64,000 bases of DNA from Pararhizobium_B sp963838155 (GCA_963838155.1 CAWIQE010000004.1:434001-498000), one strand, 5' to 3'; positions 39,761 to 48,532 are shown, counted from the first letter of the stretch. Notes: a model not told the origin generated them from the sequence alone. A program made the numbers and translations.

Positions 39761-39807
39761 GATCTCCCCCCTTGAGGGGGAGATGTCCGGCAGGACAGAG
39801 GGGGGTG
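39761..39807. repeat. CTCCCCCC palindrome, copy e
   Basis: A 47-base form matching 29187, with the TCCGGCAGGACAGAG tail and final GGGGGGTG. It lies just beyond the 3' end of the minus-strand RHH gene. Confidence 0.8.
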
Positions 39808-39843
39808 TGCGGCGGTGGCGGCGGGTAATTGCAGTTGCCGGGC

Positions 39844-40059
39844 TCAGTGGCGGGACTGGAGGGCCCAGTGGAGGACGTGGAGGCGGAGGGCGGAGGAGAG
39901 ATTCTGCCGGGGCGGGCGGGATGCGTCGATTTCGGCGACCAGGCGGGCGAGCGGCAGGGATCGTTCGTCGGCGATGCGCTGGAGGGCGTGCCAGAAGCCG
40001 TCCTCCAGGGAGACGCTGGTGCGGTGGCCGCGGATTGCGATGGAGCGTTTGCGGTTCAT
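39844..40059 (-). CDS. Ribbon-helix-helix domain protein
   Basis: A 71-residue protein of the RHH_4 type, a group of small proteins with a ribbon-helix-helix fold, probably DNA-binding. The strand RTSVSLEDGFWHALQRIADERSL and the helix LARLVAEIDASR match this family. No partner toxin gene is present, so it is not an antitoxin pair. It is the last gene of the minus-strand operon sspB-DUF4169-RHH, 72 bases after the DUF4169 gene. Its target is unknown. Confidence 0.85.
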   Translation of the reverse strand: MNRKRSIAIRGHRTSVSLEDGFWHALQRIADERSLPLARLVAEIDASRPPRQNLSSALRLHVLHWALQSRH

Positions 40060-40131
40060 TCGGGCGGGCGCTTCGGGCCGGGGGGCGAAATCGTGGCACC
40101 TTCGGTGAGCGGCGGGGCGCGAAGGACGAGG

Positions 40132-40356
40132 TTACGAGCGATCCGCTTCGTCCGGCTCCTGCGGCTTCTCGAGGTCCTGCGGCTTCTCGATCCGGCCGGC
40201 TTCGTGGCGGCGGGTTTCGTTCTCGTTGAGGGCGGAGGTCAGCCGCCGTTCCTCCCGGGTCCGGCCGTGCGCGATGCGGTTCTGCTCGGCCTGCCGTTCC
40301 TTCTCCGCGCGCTGCCGCGACTTTCGGAAGCGGCGCAGGTTGACGGGATCGGGCAC
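40132..40356 (-). CDS. DUF4169 family protein
   Basis: A 74-residue, very charged protein that matches DUF4169, starting MPDPVNLRRFRKSRQRAEKE and containing AEQNRIAHGRTREERRLTSALNE. The chain is probably one long helix with a Pro/Glu tail. Its function is unknown. It begins three bases after the sspB stop, and the same order is common in alphaproteobacteria, suggesting co-expression with the ClpXP adaptor. Confidence 0.85.
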   Translation of the reverse strand: MPDPVNLRRFRKSRQRAEKERQAEQNRIAHGRTREERRLTSALNENETRRHEAGRIEKPQDLEKPQEPDEADRS

Positions 40357-40359
40357 GGA

Positions 40360-40854
40360 TCAGTTCTTCTTGCGGAAGGAATCGAGCGATACCACGTCGG
40401 CGCCCGGCGCGCCGGGCTCGGCCGCACCCTCGGACGGCAGATCGGAGGGGGCGGGCTGGCCCTCCTCGACGGCGCCGTCGACCACCTGTTCCTCGCCCGA
40501 GGGATCGAACTCCAGCTCGAAATTGACCGATGGATCGTAGAAGCCGCGAACGGCGGAGAAGGGAACGATCAGCCGCTCCGGCACGTCGGAGAAGGAGAGG
40601 CCGATCTCGAACAGCGTTTCGGTCACCTTGAGGTCCCAGAACTGGTGCTGGATGACGATCGTCATCTGCTCCGGATATTTCGACTTCAGGTGGGGCGAGA
40701 TGCGCACGCCCGGCGCACCGGTGATGAAGGTGATGAAGAAATGATGATCGCCCGGCAGATGGCCCGTAGCGGCAACCTCGGAGAGAACCTTGCGGATGAC
40801 GCCGCGCAGGGCGTCCTGGGCGAGGATATCGTAGCGGATATGGTCCTGTGGCAT
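40360..40854 (-). CDS. sspB: ClpXP adaptor SspB
   Basis: Adaptor that delivers ssrA-tagged proteins to the ClpXP protease. The 164-residue alpha-type SspB has the substrate-binding fold with HHFFITFITGAPGVRISPHLK and MTIVIQHQFWDLKV. An acidic flexible linker follows, then the C-terminal ClpX-binding tail VVSLDSFRKK. The tail is the diagnostic XB motif. It heads the minus-strand operon with DUF4169 and RHH. The ATG at 40854 is preceded by a normal leader toward 40,900. Confidence 0.95.
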   Translation of the reverse strand: MPQDHIRYDILAQDALRGVIRKVLSEVAATGHLPGDHHFFITFITGAPGVRISPHLKSKYPEQMTIVIQHQFWDLKVTETLFEIGLSFSDVPERLIVPFSAVRGFYDPSVNFELEFDPSGEEQVVDGAVEEGQPAPSDLPSEGAAEPGAPGADVVSLDSFRKKN

Positions 40855-41379
40855 GCGTTCTTCGTCTCTGCCTTGTTGGTTGCCCGGCTGCGTCGGCGGC
40901 CTTTAGCGATTCTCTATAAACCATTCCGCGAATGAGGTGGAGGCTTCTGTTGCCAGGTGCCTCCGGACCCCGCCTGACGATGCGAACCGCCAGGAGTTCA
41001 ATCGGAGCTACCGAACCGCATTACGCGGCGAGGCGTGCCCCCGCATAGTTGTTGTCGTTTGCAACTATGAGTTTGACCCGATAACGGTGGTATCATGCCG
41101 GGCAAAAAATCGATCTTTACACCCTCGTCGATCCTGTTTCGCCCCCATCAACAGCCGGCCTTGGTCGCTTAGGCCGTCCGCCGGCTCTTGGTGGAGGCGC
41201 CGGGTACCGCCCCCGGGTCCGATAGGCTTATTGCATCAACCGTTTATTGCCATAGTCGCTTGCGCGACATTCAAGATATAATTGCTGCCGCCCGAAATGA
41301 AAAGGGGTGCCGTCGCACGAGCGCCGACAATTGCAGCGGCAAGGCGCCGTGAACGACCGCCCGACAGGGAGAAATGCCG
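40855..41379. other. Gene-free region between sspB and DUF2853
   Basis: I see no supported gene. An open frame at 40,937-41,281 has no ribosome site and a composition unlike its neighbours. The sequence between 41,040 and 41,130 is richer in A and T than the surroundings and may hold promoters for the two divergent genes. Confidence 0.5.
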
Positions 41380-41688
41380 ATGGTCGACCATCTCGCAGAC
41401 GTCCAGCGATACGACGGCGAGGCGAGGCCGGAGACGGTGGAAAGGATCGTGCGGCACCTCGGAGTTGCACTGCGCAACCGCGATTCGTCGCTGGTTTTCT
41501 GCTCCGACGACACGGAGCTCGAGCGCATCAAGGAGAAGTGGTGCGAGAAGAAGCTCGGTGCCGGCGGCGCGGCGGCGGAGGAGGCCGTGGCGCGGGCCTG
41601 CGAAACGATGGCCGGCGACCGCAACAAGTCGCGCGTGACATTCTATTATCTCTGCGTCCGCCAGCTCGGGAAGCTGGACGGCATCTAA
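41380..41688 (+). CDS. DUF2853 family protein
   Basis: A 102-residue soluble helical protein of the DUF2853 family. It starts MVDHLADVQRYDGEARPET and contains IVRHLGVALRNRDSSLV and SRVTFYYLCVRQLGKL, the conserved ends. The ATG at 41380 lies eight bases after GGGAG; the ATG six bases earlier is too close to it. The function is unknown; structures of the family show an all-helical bundle. It stands alone upstream of thyA with about 160 bases between. Confidence 0.88.
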   Translation: MVDHLADVQRYDGEARPETVERIVRHLGVALRNRDSSLVFCSDDTELERIKEKWCEKKLGAGGAAAEEAVARACETMAGDRNKSRVTFYYLCVRQLGKLDGI

Positions 41689-41847
41689 GGCGGGCACGGG
41701 CGCCCAAGCGGTCGATTGTCGGTGGCGCGGCGGGCGGCGAATGGTCTATGCTCGGCGACAGAATCAGAGCCTCCGGGTCGTAAGCCGGCGACCCGTGCGA
41801 GCGGCTAATTTTCCGTCAATTCCGGTCTTCCGGGTCGCCTGAACGCC

Positions 41848-42747
41848 ATGCCGAGCCATCCCGAGCAGCAATATCTCGATCTCATGGCGCAGGTGCTCGC
41901 GTCCGGCGATCCCCGCGTCGACCGCACGGGCGTCGGAACGATCTCGCTCTTCGGCGCGATGATGCGTTTCGACATGTCGGACGGCACGGTGCCGATCCTG
42001 ACGACCAAGCGGGTCTACTGGACGCTCGCCGTCAAGGAGATGCTCTGGTTCCTCACGGGCGAAACCAACATCCGCCCGCTCCTGGCGGAGAAGGTGCGCA
42101 TCTGGTCCGACTGGCCGCTCAAGAGGTACCGGGAGGCCACCGGCGAGGACATCTCGCAATCGGCCTTCGAGGCGCGGATCGTCGAGGACGAAGCCTTCGC
42201 CGAGGAATGGGGCGACCTCGGCCCTGTCTACGGCCGGCAGTGGCGCCGCTGGCTGGACGCGGAGGGCCGGGAACACGACCAGATCGCGGCGGTCGTGCGC
42301 GCGCTCCGCGAAAATCCGTCGAGCCGGCGCATCCTGTTCCACGCGTGGAACGTGCCGGACATCCCGCGGATGGCGCTGCCGCCCTGCCACATGGTCTACC
42401 AATTCCACGTCACGCGAGGAAAGCGGCTCAACATGCTGATCTTCCAGCGAAGCTGCGACCTGTTGCTCGGCGTGCCCTTCAACCTGACCGGCGGGGCGGC
42501 GCTCCTGGCGATGCTGGCGCAGCAGGTCGGCATGGAGCCGGGCGAGCTCGTCTGGGCCGGGGCCGACGTGCACCTCTATTCCAACCACATCGAACAGGCC
42601 CGCGAGCAGCTCTCGCGCGAGCCGCGGCCGTTGCCGAAGCTGTCGCTCCTGCGGAGGCCGGACTCCATCGACGGTTATGCCATCGACGATTTCGAGGTGA
42701 CCGGCTACGAGCCGCACGCGCCCATCGCGGCGCCCGTGGCGGTCTGA
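41848..42747 (+). CDS. thyA: Thymidylate synthase
   Basis: Makes dTMP from dUMP with methylene-tetrahydrofolate, the last step of de novo thymidylate synthesis. The 299-residue protein has RTGVGTISLFG at the N-terminus, the catalytic Cys180 in LPPCHMVYQF and the dUMP-binding segments QRSCDLLLGVPFNL and DVHLYSNHIEQ. The length is between the short and the longer insert-bearing forms. folA follows at once, as usual, because thymidylate synthase oxidises folate to dihydrofolate. Confidence 0.97.
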   Translation: MPSHPEQQYLDLMAQVLASGDPRVDRTGVGTISLFGAMMRFDMSDGTVPILTTKRVYWTLAVKEMLWFLTGETNIRPLLAEKVRIWSDWPLKRYREATGEDISQSAFEARIVEDEAFAEEWGDLGPVYGRQWRRWLDAEGREHDQIAAVVRALRENPSSRRILFHAWNVPDIPRMALPPCHMVYQFHVTRGKRLNMLIFQRSCDLLLGVPFNLTGGAALLAMLAQQVGMEPGELVWAGADVHLYSNHIEQAREQLSREPRPLPKLSLLRRPDSIDGYAIDDFEVTGYEPHAPIAAPVAV

Positions 42748-42757
42748 GGTGAGGGGC

Positions 42758-43282
42758 GTGGCGTCGGAGAAAGCGGAGATCGCCATCGTCGTCGCAATGG
42801 CCGAGAACGGCGTGATCGGGCGGGACGGCGGCCTTCCCTGGCGGCTGTCGTCGGACCTGAAGCGCTTCAAGGCGCTCACCATGGGCAAGCCCATCGTGAT
42901 GGGCCGCAAGACCTGGGACTCCATCGGGCGCGTGCTGCCGGGGCGCCCGCATGTCGTCGTCTCGCGCAATCCGGGGCTGGGGATCGAGGGCGTGGAGACG
43001 GCCCGGTCGCTGGACGAGGGGCTCGCCAAGGCGGCGGATGCGGCGCAAAGGGCCGATGCGGGCGAGATATGCGTGATCGGCGGAGGGGACATCTACGCCC
43101 AGGCGCTGCCGCGCGCGGCACGTCTCTACGTGACCCATGTCGAGGCGACGGTGCCGGGCGATACGCGTTTTCCGGACATCGCGCAGGCCGACTGGGAAGC
43201 GGTCCGGGAGGAACGGCTGCCCGCCGACGAGCGGAATTCCTACCCCACGCGCTTCGTCGAATACCGCCGCCGGGCGCAGTGA
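42758..43282 (+). CDS. folA: Dihydrofolate reductase
   Basis: Regenerates tetrahydrofolate with NADPH. It contains IAIVVAMAENGVIGRDGGLPWRLSSDLKRFK, the folate-binding part with the active-site acidic residue in SSDLKRF, the nucleotide block MGRKTWDSIGR and the late VIGGGDIYAQAL. Two GTG starts are possible (42749 and 42758). I use 42758, which has GGTGAGG just upstream; the difference is three residues. It forms a two-gene unit with thyA. Confidence 0.95.
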   Translation: MASEKAEIAIVVAMAENGVIGRDGGLPWRLSSDLKRFKALTMGKPIVMGRKTWDSIGRVLPGRPHVVVSRNPGLGIEGVETARSLDEGLAKAADAAQRADAGEICVIGGGDIYAQALPRAARLYVTHVEATVPGDTRFPDIAQADWEAVREERLPADERNSYPTRFVEYRRRAQ

Positions 43283-43453
43283 CGTTCACTAATTTGCCTT
43301 AAATCCGATGGGGATAGTCGACCGTGCGTTGAAAGGGGGCGTCCGCATGCATATAACCGCAGTGGATTCTCGGGATAGCGGACCGGCCGATTGGGTTGCC
43401 GGCGAGCGCTCTGCCCGCATGCGGCGCAGAGAACAGCGGATGGGTGAAGGCGA

Positions 43454-44572
43454 ATGCCTTGGAGCAGTCAGAACGGTGGCGGCGGCGGTCCTTGGGGCAG
43501 CGGCGGCGGCGGCAACAACCAGGGACCCTGGGGGCAGGGTCCCCAGCCGCCGCGCGGCGGCGGCGGAGGCGGAGGCAAGCCGCCGGATCTCGACGAGATA
43601 TTGCGGCGCGGACAGGAGCGGCTGCGCGGGGTGCTGCCCGGCGGCGGCGGCAGCTCGTCGCTCGTCGTCCTGGCGGTCGTGGCGGTGCTCGTCATGCTCT
43701 GGCTCTTCAAGGCGGTCTACACGGTGCAGCCCGACGAGCGCGGCATCGAATTGCGCTTCGGGGAACCGAAGCAGCAGGTCTCCATGCCCGGGCTCCACTT
43801 CCATTGGTGGCCGTTCGAGACGGTGGAATTCGCGCCGATCGTCGAGCAGGAGATGAACATCGGCGGCGAGCGCACGGGCACCAATTCGGGCCTGATGCTG
43901 ACCGGCGACCAGAACATCGTCATGGTTGACTTCAAGGTGCTCTACGCGGTTTCGGACCCGCGCCAGTACCTCTTCGACGTCGCCGAGGTGCAGGACACGC
44001 TGCGCCAGGTTTCCGAGAGCGCCATGCGCGAGATCGTCGGCCGGCGGCCGGCGCAGGACATCTTCCGCGACCACCGCGCGGCGATCGCCACGGAGGTTCA
44101 CGACATCATCCAGAAAACGATGGACGACTACAGGGCCGGCCTCACGATCAACACGGTGTCCATCGAGGACGCGTCGCCGCCGCGTGAGGTCGCGGACGCG
44201 TTCGACGAGGTGCAGCGCGCCGAGCAGGACGAGGACCGCTACAAGCAGGAAGCCCAGCAATATTCCAACCAGAAGCTCGGCCAGGCGCGCGGCGAGGCGG
44301 CCCAGATCCGCGAGGCGGCCAACGCCTACAAGCAGAAGGTGGTCAACGAATCGAAGGGCCAGTCGCAGCGCTTCCTCTCGGTCTTCAACGCCTACAGGCA
44401 GGCGCCGGACGTCACGCGGCGGCGCATGTTCCTCGATACGATGGAGCAGGTGCTGCAGGGCAGCAACAAGGTGATCATCGACCAGAACGGCAACGGCCAG
44501 GGCGTGGTGCCCTACCTGCCGCTGCCCGAACTGCAGACGCAGCAGAAGCAGGGCAAGGGAGGTTCCAAATGA
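43454..44572 (+). CDS. hflK: FtsH protease modulator HflK
   Basis: Inner-membrane SPFH/prohibitin-type protein that forms a cage with HflC around the FtsH protease. The N-terminal 65 residues are Gly/Pro/Gln-rich (QNGGGGGPWGSGGGG), followed by one membrane helix (SLVVLAVVAVLVMLWLF) and the SPFH domain (TVQPDERGIELRFGEPKQ). The coiled-coil part includes EVADAFDEVQRAEQDEDRY. The length of 372 residues is normal. GAAGG precedes the ATG. It overlaps hflC by four bases. Confidence 0.96.
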   Translation: MPWSSQNGGGGGPWGSGGGGNNQGPWGQGPQPPRGGGGGGGKPPDLDEILRRGQERLRGVLPGGGGSSSLVVLAVVAVLVMLWLFKAVYTVQPDERGIELRFGEPKQQVSMPGLHFHWWPFETVEFAPIVEQEMNIGGERTGTNSGLMLTGDQNIVMVDFKVLYAVSDPRQYLFDVAEVQDTLRQVSESAMREIVGRRPAQDIFRDHRAAIATEVHDIIQKTMDDYRAGLTINTVSIEDASPPREVADAFDEVQRAEQDEDRYKQEAQQYSNQKLGQARGEAAQIREAANAYKQKVVNESKGQSQRFLSVFNAYRQAPDVTRRRMFLDTMEQVLQGSNKVIIDQNGNGQGVVPYLPLPELQTQQKQGKGGSK

Positions 44573-45648
44573 ACAATCGTCTCCCGGTTCTGGCGGGCAT
44601 CGCCGCCGTCATCCTGCTCGTGCTCTACAACTCGTACTTCATCGTCAATGCGCGCGAGCAGGCGATCGTCGTGCGCTTCGGCGAGATCCAGTCCGTGGAG
44701 GCCAAGCCGGGCCTCTACTTCAAGCTGCCCTTCGGCTTCCTCGACGCGGATCGCGTCCAGTTCGTCGACGACCGCGCGCGGCGCTTCGACCTGGACAATA
44801 TCCGCGTCCAGGTTTCGGGCGGCAAGTTCTACGAGGTCGACGCATTCGTCGTCTACAGGGTGACCGACGCCCGCAAGTTCCGGCAGACGGTTTCCGGCGA
44901 GTTCGACTCTGCCGAATCGCGCCTGCGCACGCGTCTCGATTCGGCGTTGCGCCGGGTCTACGGCCTGCGCAATTTCGAGGCGGCCCTTTCGGAGGCGCGG
45001 GCCTCGATGATGCGGGAAGTGCGCGACCAGCTGCGTCCGGCCGCCGAATCGCTCGGCATCACGGTCGAGGACGTCCGGATCCGGCGGACCGACCTCACCA
45101 AGGAGGTGTCCAACCAGACCTACGAGCGCATGAAGTCGGAGCGCCTGGCCGAGGCGGCGCTCATCCGCGCGCGCGGCAACGAGGCTGCACAGCGCATCCG
45201 CGCCGTCGCCGACCGGCAGGTGGTCGAGATCGTCTCGCAGGCGCAGCGCGATTCCGACATCGCCCGCGGCGAGGGCGACAAGGAGGCGACGCAGATCTAC
45301 GCCAAGGCCTATGGCGAGGATCCGAAGTTCTACGACTTCTACCGCTCGATGAACGCCTACAAGCTGTCGCTCGCCTCCTCGAACACGACGCTTGTCCTGT
45401 CGCCGAACTCGGAATTCTTCGATTTCTTCCGGAATTCCAACGGCGCCGGCGAGGACTCCATGAAGGGCGAGAAGAAGGACCTTTCCTCCGTCCTGAAGCC
45501 GTCGACGCCGGCGCCGCCGGCCAGCGACGCGGCCCGGCCTTCGGGCTCCGCGCCGCGGCCGCAGCCGCAAACGAACGGCGACGCGGCGGCCGGCGGGCAG
45601 GCACCGGCGCCGGGCGCCTCGCAGCCCGGAACGGCATCGGGGCAGTGA
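44569..45648 (+). CDS. hflC: FtsH protease modulator HflC
   Basis: Partner of HflK in the SPFH cage. The membrane helix LPVLAGIAAVILLVLYNSYFIV is near the N-terminus. The SPFH core has VNAREQAIVVRFGEIQ, DDRARRFDLDNI and the long coiled coil. At 359 residues it carries an extra Pro/Ala tail (from about 310) compared with E. coli HflC; such tails vary. It begins inside the last codons of hflK (ATGA). Confidence 0.96.
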   Translation: MNNRLPVLAGIAAVILLVLYNSYFIVNAREQAIVVRFGEIQSVEAKPGLYFKLPFGFLDADRVQFVDDRARRFDLDNIRVQVSGGKFYEVDAFVVYRVTDARKFRQTVSGEFDSAESRLRTRLDSALRRVYGLRNFEAALSEARASMMREVRDQLRPAAESLGITVEDVRIRRTDLTKEVSNQTYERMKSERLAEAALIRARGNEAAQRIRAVADRQVVEIVSQAQRDSDIARGEGDKEATQIYAKAYGEDPKFYDFYRSMNAYKLSLASSNTTLVLSPNSEFFDFFRNSNGAGEDSMKGEKKDLSSVLKPSTPAPPASDAARPSGSAPRPQPQTNGDAAAGGQAPAPGASQPGTASGQ

Positions 45649-45652
45649 GACG

Positions 45653-45844
45653 GTGGGAACGTCGGACTTCGTCGTCGGCCTGGGGCTGTTCTTCGTCATC
45701 GAGGGCCTGATCTACGCCTTCGCGCCGGGCCTGCTGCGAAGCGCTGCGCGCAAGCTGCCGTCGGTGAGCGACGGCCAGCTGCGGGTGGCCGGGGCGGCGG
45801 CGGTGGCCATCGGCGTGGCGATCGTGTGGATCGTCCGCCGCTAG
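45653..45844 (+). CDS. DUF2065 small membrane protein
   Basis: A 63-residue protein with two membrane helices (DFVVGLGLFFVIEGLIYAFAPG and LRVAGAAAVAIGVAIVWIV) joined by a short basic loop. This matches DUF2065 (YjeT-like). It starts with GTG four bases after hflC and is regularly found there. The function is not known. Its consistent neighbourhood suggests that it belongs to the HflKC complex, which is only an inference. Confidence 0.92.
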   Translation: MGTSDFVVGLGLFFVIEGLIYAFAPGLLRSAARKLPSVSDGQLRVAGAAAVAIGVAIVWIVRR

Positions 45845-45918
45845 AGTGCGTCTGCGCCTCACAAAATCGCGAACGTTCGGCGTCCGCGACGCGGGCGCCG
45901 AGGGCTGCATCGTCTTCA

Positions 45919-45964
45919 CGCCGTTCCGGCCGGAAAGCCGGGCTTCCGGTTTTGCCGAAAATGC
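45919..45964. repeat. Possible degenerate GCGCTTCC-type repeat
   Basis: CGTTCCGGCCGGAAAGCCGG and CTTCCGGTTTTGCCG resemble the palindromic element at 57837 but with many changes. It lies between the DUF2065 gene and degP. The assignment is tentative. Confidence 0.35.
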
Positions 45965-46067
45965 TCGCGACCTTTCCTGCCTTCTCGCAAATATGATTGG
46001 ATCCCCCTCAATTCGGCCCTATCTTTGCCTGAGGCTTTCAGAAGCCGATCGAGGGAGAGATCCGACC

Positions 46068-47615
46068 ATGGCGCGCGCCGTCATTCCCACCGTTCGTCGA
46101 CTGGCCTTCGCGGCCGTACTGGCAGGCCTGGCGGCATCGCCGGCGCCGGCCGAGGATGCCGCCGCGCCCCCGCCCTCCGCGGCGGCCGGCTCGTCCGTGA
46201 AGGCCCCGGCGCCCGACGTGCGCAAGCCGATGGCGCTGCAGCCGAAGGGGCCGGCCTCGGTCGCCGATCTCGCGGCGAAGCTTCTCGGCGCCGTGGTCAA
46301 CATCTCGTCGTCGCAGACGGTCGCCTCCGACGACAACGTCGCCCCGCCGAAGCTGCCGGAAGGCTCGCCGTTCCACGATTTCTTCGACCAGTTCTTCAAC
46401 GGCAAGGACGGACACCGCCTGCCGTCGGAGAAGGTCGATTCGCTCGGGTCCGGCTTCGTCATCGATCCGAGCGGGCTGATCGTGACGAACAATCACGTCA
46501 TCGACGGCGCCGACGACGTCGAGGTCAACTTCACCGACGGCGCGACGCGCAGGGCGAAGATCCTCGGCATCGACAAGAAGACCGACCTCGCGCTCCTCAA
46601 GGTCGATGCCGACAAGCCGCTGCCCTACGTGCAGTTCGGAGATTCCGTCAAGGCGCGCATCGGCGACTGGGTGATGGCGATCGGCAACCCGTTCGGGCTC
46701 GGCGGATCCGTGACGCTCGGCATCATCTCGGCGCGCGGCCGCAACATCAACGAAGGGCCCTACGACGATTTCATCCAGACCGACGCGGCGATCAACCGCG
46801 GCAATTCCGGCGGTCCGCTGTTCAACATGGAAGGCCAGGTGATCGGCATCAACACAGCGATCATCTCGCCGAGCGGCGGATCGATCGGCATCGGCTTCTC
46901 CATCCCCTCCGAGATCGCCGGCAACGTCGTCGACCAGCTTCGCAAATACGGCGAGACACGCCGCGGCTGGCTCGGCGTCCGGATCCAGCCGGTGACCGAC
47001 GACATCGCCGAGAGCCTCGACATGCCGAAGGCCGAGGGTGCGCTCATCGCCGGCATCATCAAGGGCGGGCCGGTGGACGACGGCTCCCTGGAGACCGGCG
47101 ACGTCGTCATCCGGTTCGACGGCAGGGAGATCAAGGAAATGCGCGACCTGCCGCGCATCGTCGCGGAAAGCCCGATCGGCAAGGAGGTCGACGTCGTCGT
47201 CGTGCGCAAGGGCAAGGAGCAGACCGTCAAGGTCACGCTCGGACGGATGGAGGGCCGGGACGAGCAGGTGGCCAAGATCGACGGCGCATCGAAGGACAAG
47301 CCGACGAAGAACAGCCAGTCCTCCGTGCTCGGCATGACCCTCGGCAAGCTGGACGACGCGGCGCGGAAGACCTTCGGCATCGCCAAGGACGTGGACGGCG
47401 TGGTGGTCACGGCCGTCGAACCCAATTCGGCCGCGGCCGAGAAGCGGATCGCGCCCGGCGACGTCATCGTCGAGGTCGCGCAGGACCAGGTCTCGACGCC
47501 CGAGGACGTCATGAACGAGATATCCGGCCTCCGGGACGACGGCCGGCGCAACGCCCTTCTCATGCTCGCCGACAAGACCGGCGAACTGCGCTTCCTGACG
47601 GTGCGGATGGACTGA
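46068..47615 (+). CDS. degP: Do-family serine endopeptidase (DegP/DegQ-like)
   Basis: Periplasmic protease-chaperone for misfolded envelope proteins. The 515-residue product has a signal peptide (RLAFAAVLAGLAASPAPA). The catalytic triad is readable: His143 in NNHVIDG, Asp173 in KTDLALLKV and Ser247 in NRGNSGGPLF. Two PDZ domains follow, the first with GWLGVRIQPV and EGALIAGIIKGGP, the second starting at SSVLGMTLG. The ATG at 46068 follows GAGGGAGAG. It comes after hflKC-DUF2065, as is usual in Rhizobiales. Confidence 0.96.
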   Translation: MARAVIPTVRRLAFAAVLAGLAASPAPAEDAAAPPPSAAAGSSVKAPAPDVRKPMALQPKGPASVADLAAKLLGAVVNISSSQTVASDDNVAPPKLPEGSPFHDFFDQFFNGKDGHRLPSEKVDSLGSGFVIDPSGLIVTNNHVIDGADDVEVNFTDGATRRAKILGIDKKTDLALLKVDADKPLPYVQFGDSVKARIGDWVMAIGNPFGLGGSVTLGIISARGRNINEGPYDDFIQTDAAINRGNSGGPLFNMEGQVIGINTAIISPSGGSIGIGFSIPSEIAGNVVDQLRKYGETRRGWLGVRIQPVTDDIAESLDMPKAEGALIAGIIKGGPVDDGSLETGDVVIRFDGREIKEMRDLPRIVAESPIGKEVDVVVVRKGKEQTVKVTLGRMEGRDEQVAKIDGASKDKPTKNSQSSVLGMTLGKLDDAARKTFGIAKDVDGVVVTAVEPNSAAAEKRIAPGDVIVEVAQDQVSTPEDVMNEISGLRDDGRRNALLMLADKTGELRFLTVRMD

Positions 47616-47638
47616 AGCCCGTCACCGGTTCACGGGCT
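47616..47638. terminator. Hairpin between convergent degP and serB
   Basis: A perfect 7-bp stem, AGCCCGT (47616-47622) with ACGGGCT (47632-47638), sits between the two stop codons. No T tract follows on either strand, so termination is not assured. Confidence 0.35.
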
Positions 47639-47644
47639 GCGGCG

Positions 47645-48532
47645 TCATTCGACGAAATCGGCTTCCCGATAGCCCTGGATATAGAGCAGGCCGGTCAGGT
47701 CGGCGTGGTCGAGGCGACAGCCGGCGGCGGCGGCGACGGCGGGTTTCGCATGGAGCGCGACACCGGTGCCGGCCAGCTGGAGCATGCCGAGGTCGTTGGC
47801 GCCGTCGCCGACGGCGATGGCGTCGAAGGGGGCGATCCCGAGGGATCCGGCGATGTCGTGCAGCGCGTCGATCTTCGCCTGGCGACCGAGAATCGGGTCC
47901 GCCACTTCGCCGGTGAGCGTGCCGTCCTTCTCCACGAGCACGTTGGCGCGGTGCTCGTCGAAGCCGAGCGCTTCGGCAATCGGGCCGGTGAAGAGCGTGA
48001 AGCCGCCGGAGACCAGCGCGCAGTAGCCGCCGCCGGCCTTCATGGTGGAGACCAGCGTCCGCCCGCCGGGGGAGAGCGAGATGCGCGTGCGGAGGACCTT
48101 GCCGACGACGTCGACCGGCAGGCCCTTCAAAAGGGCGACGCGTTCCCGCAGCGCCGGCTCGAAGGCGATCTCGCCGTTCATGGCGCGCCGGGTGATCGAA
48201 GAGACGCGGTCCCGGACGCCGATCTCCTCGGCAAGCTCGTCGATGCATTCCTGGCCGATCATGGTGGAATCCATGTCGGCGATCAGAAAGGTCTTGCGCC
48301 GCCCGGCGACTTCCTGCACCACCACGTCGACGGGCGCGCCGCCGAGGGCGGTCCGCAGCGCACGGTCGATCCCGGCGGCGTCGGCGCCGTCGGCGAGGTG
48401 GAGGTCGCAGGCGAGCGATCCGGCGAGCCAGTCGATGCGATCGGTTTCCACCGCATCCGCGGCGTGCCGGACGGTTTCGGGCGTCAGATCCCGGCGCGAG
48501 GGATTGGAGACGAGCGTGGCGACGAGAGCCAT
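47645..48532 (-). CDS. serB: Phosphoserine phosphatase SerB
   Basis: Last enzyme of serine synthesis; it hydrolyses phosphoserine. The 295-residue protein has an N-terminal regulatory part (ACT-like; about 1-75) and a HAD domain: motif I DMDSTMIG (Asp86, Asp88), motif II SGGFTLF, and motif III/IV VGDGANDLGML. The ATG at 48532 is used; the frame is open upstream into miaA on the opposite strand without protein character. It is convergent to degP and divergent from miaA (39 bases between the starts). Confidence 0.95.
   Translation of the reverse strand: MALVATLVSNPSRRDLTPETVRHAADAVETDRIDWLAGSLACDLHLADGADAAGIDRALRTALGGAPVDVVVQEVAGRRKTFLIADMDSTMIGQECIDELAEEIGVRDRVSSITRRAMNGEIAFEPALRERVALLKGLPVDVVGKVLRTRISLSPGGRTLVSTMKAGGGYCALVSGGFTLFTGPIAEALGFDEHRANVLVEKDGTLTGEVADPILGRQAKIDALHDIAGSLGIAPFDAIAVGDGANDLGMLQLAGTGVALHAKPAVAAAAGCRLDHADLTGLLYIQGYREADFVE

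Larger units (their letters stand above)
39440..39843. other. Repeat mosaic between the transporter operon and the RHH gene
   Basis: It has no gene. It carries two CTCCCCCC palindromes (39578, 39761), two GCCGCATCGC-type units (about 39,681-39,757) and a short duplicated GCGCCCGGCCGCTGC stretch at 39,540-39,575. The layout closely mirrors the mosaic at 29.0-29.5 kb. Confidence 0.6.

Noticed and set aside
39844..40356. RHH and DUF4169 genes as a toxin-antitoxin pair
   Set aside because: DUF4169 has no toxin features, and the genes follow sspB as in many related genomes.
40937..41281. Plus-strand open frame of 114 codons between sspB and DUF2853
   Set aside because: Composition is unlike real genes here, rich in Arg/Cys/Trp, and it runs through a likely promoter region.
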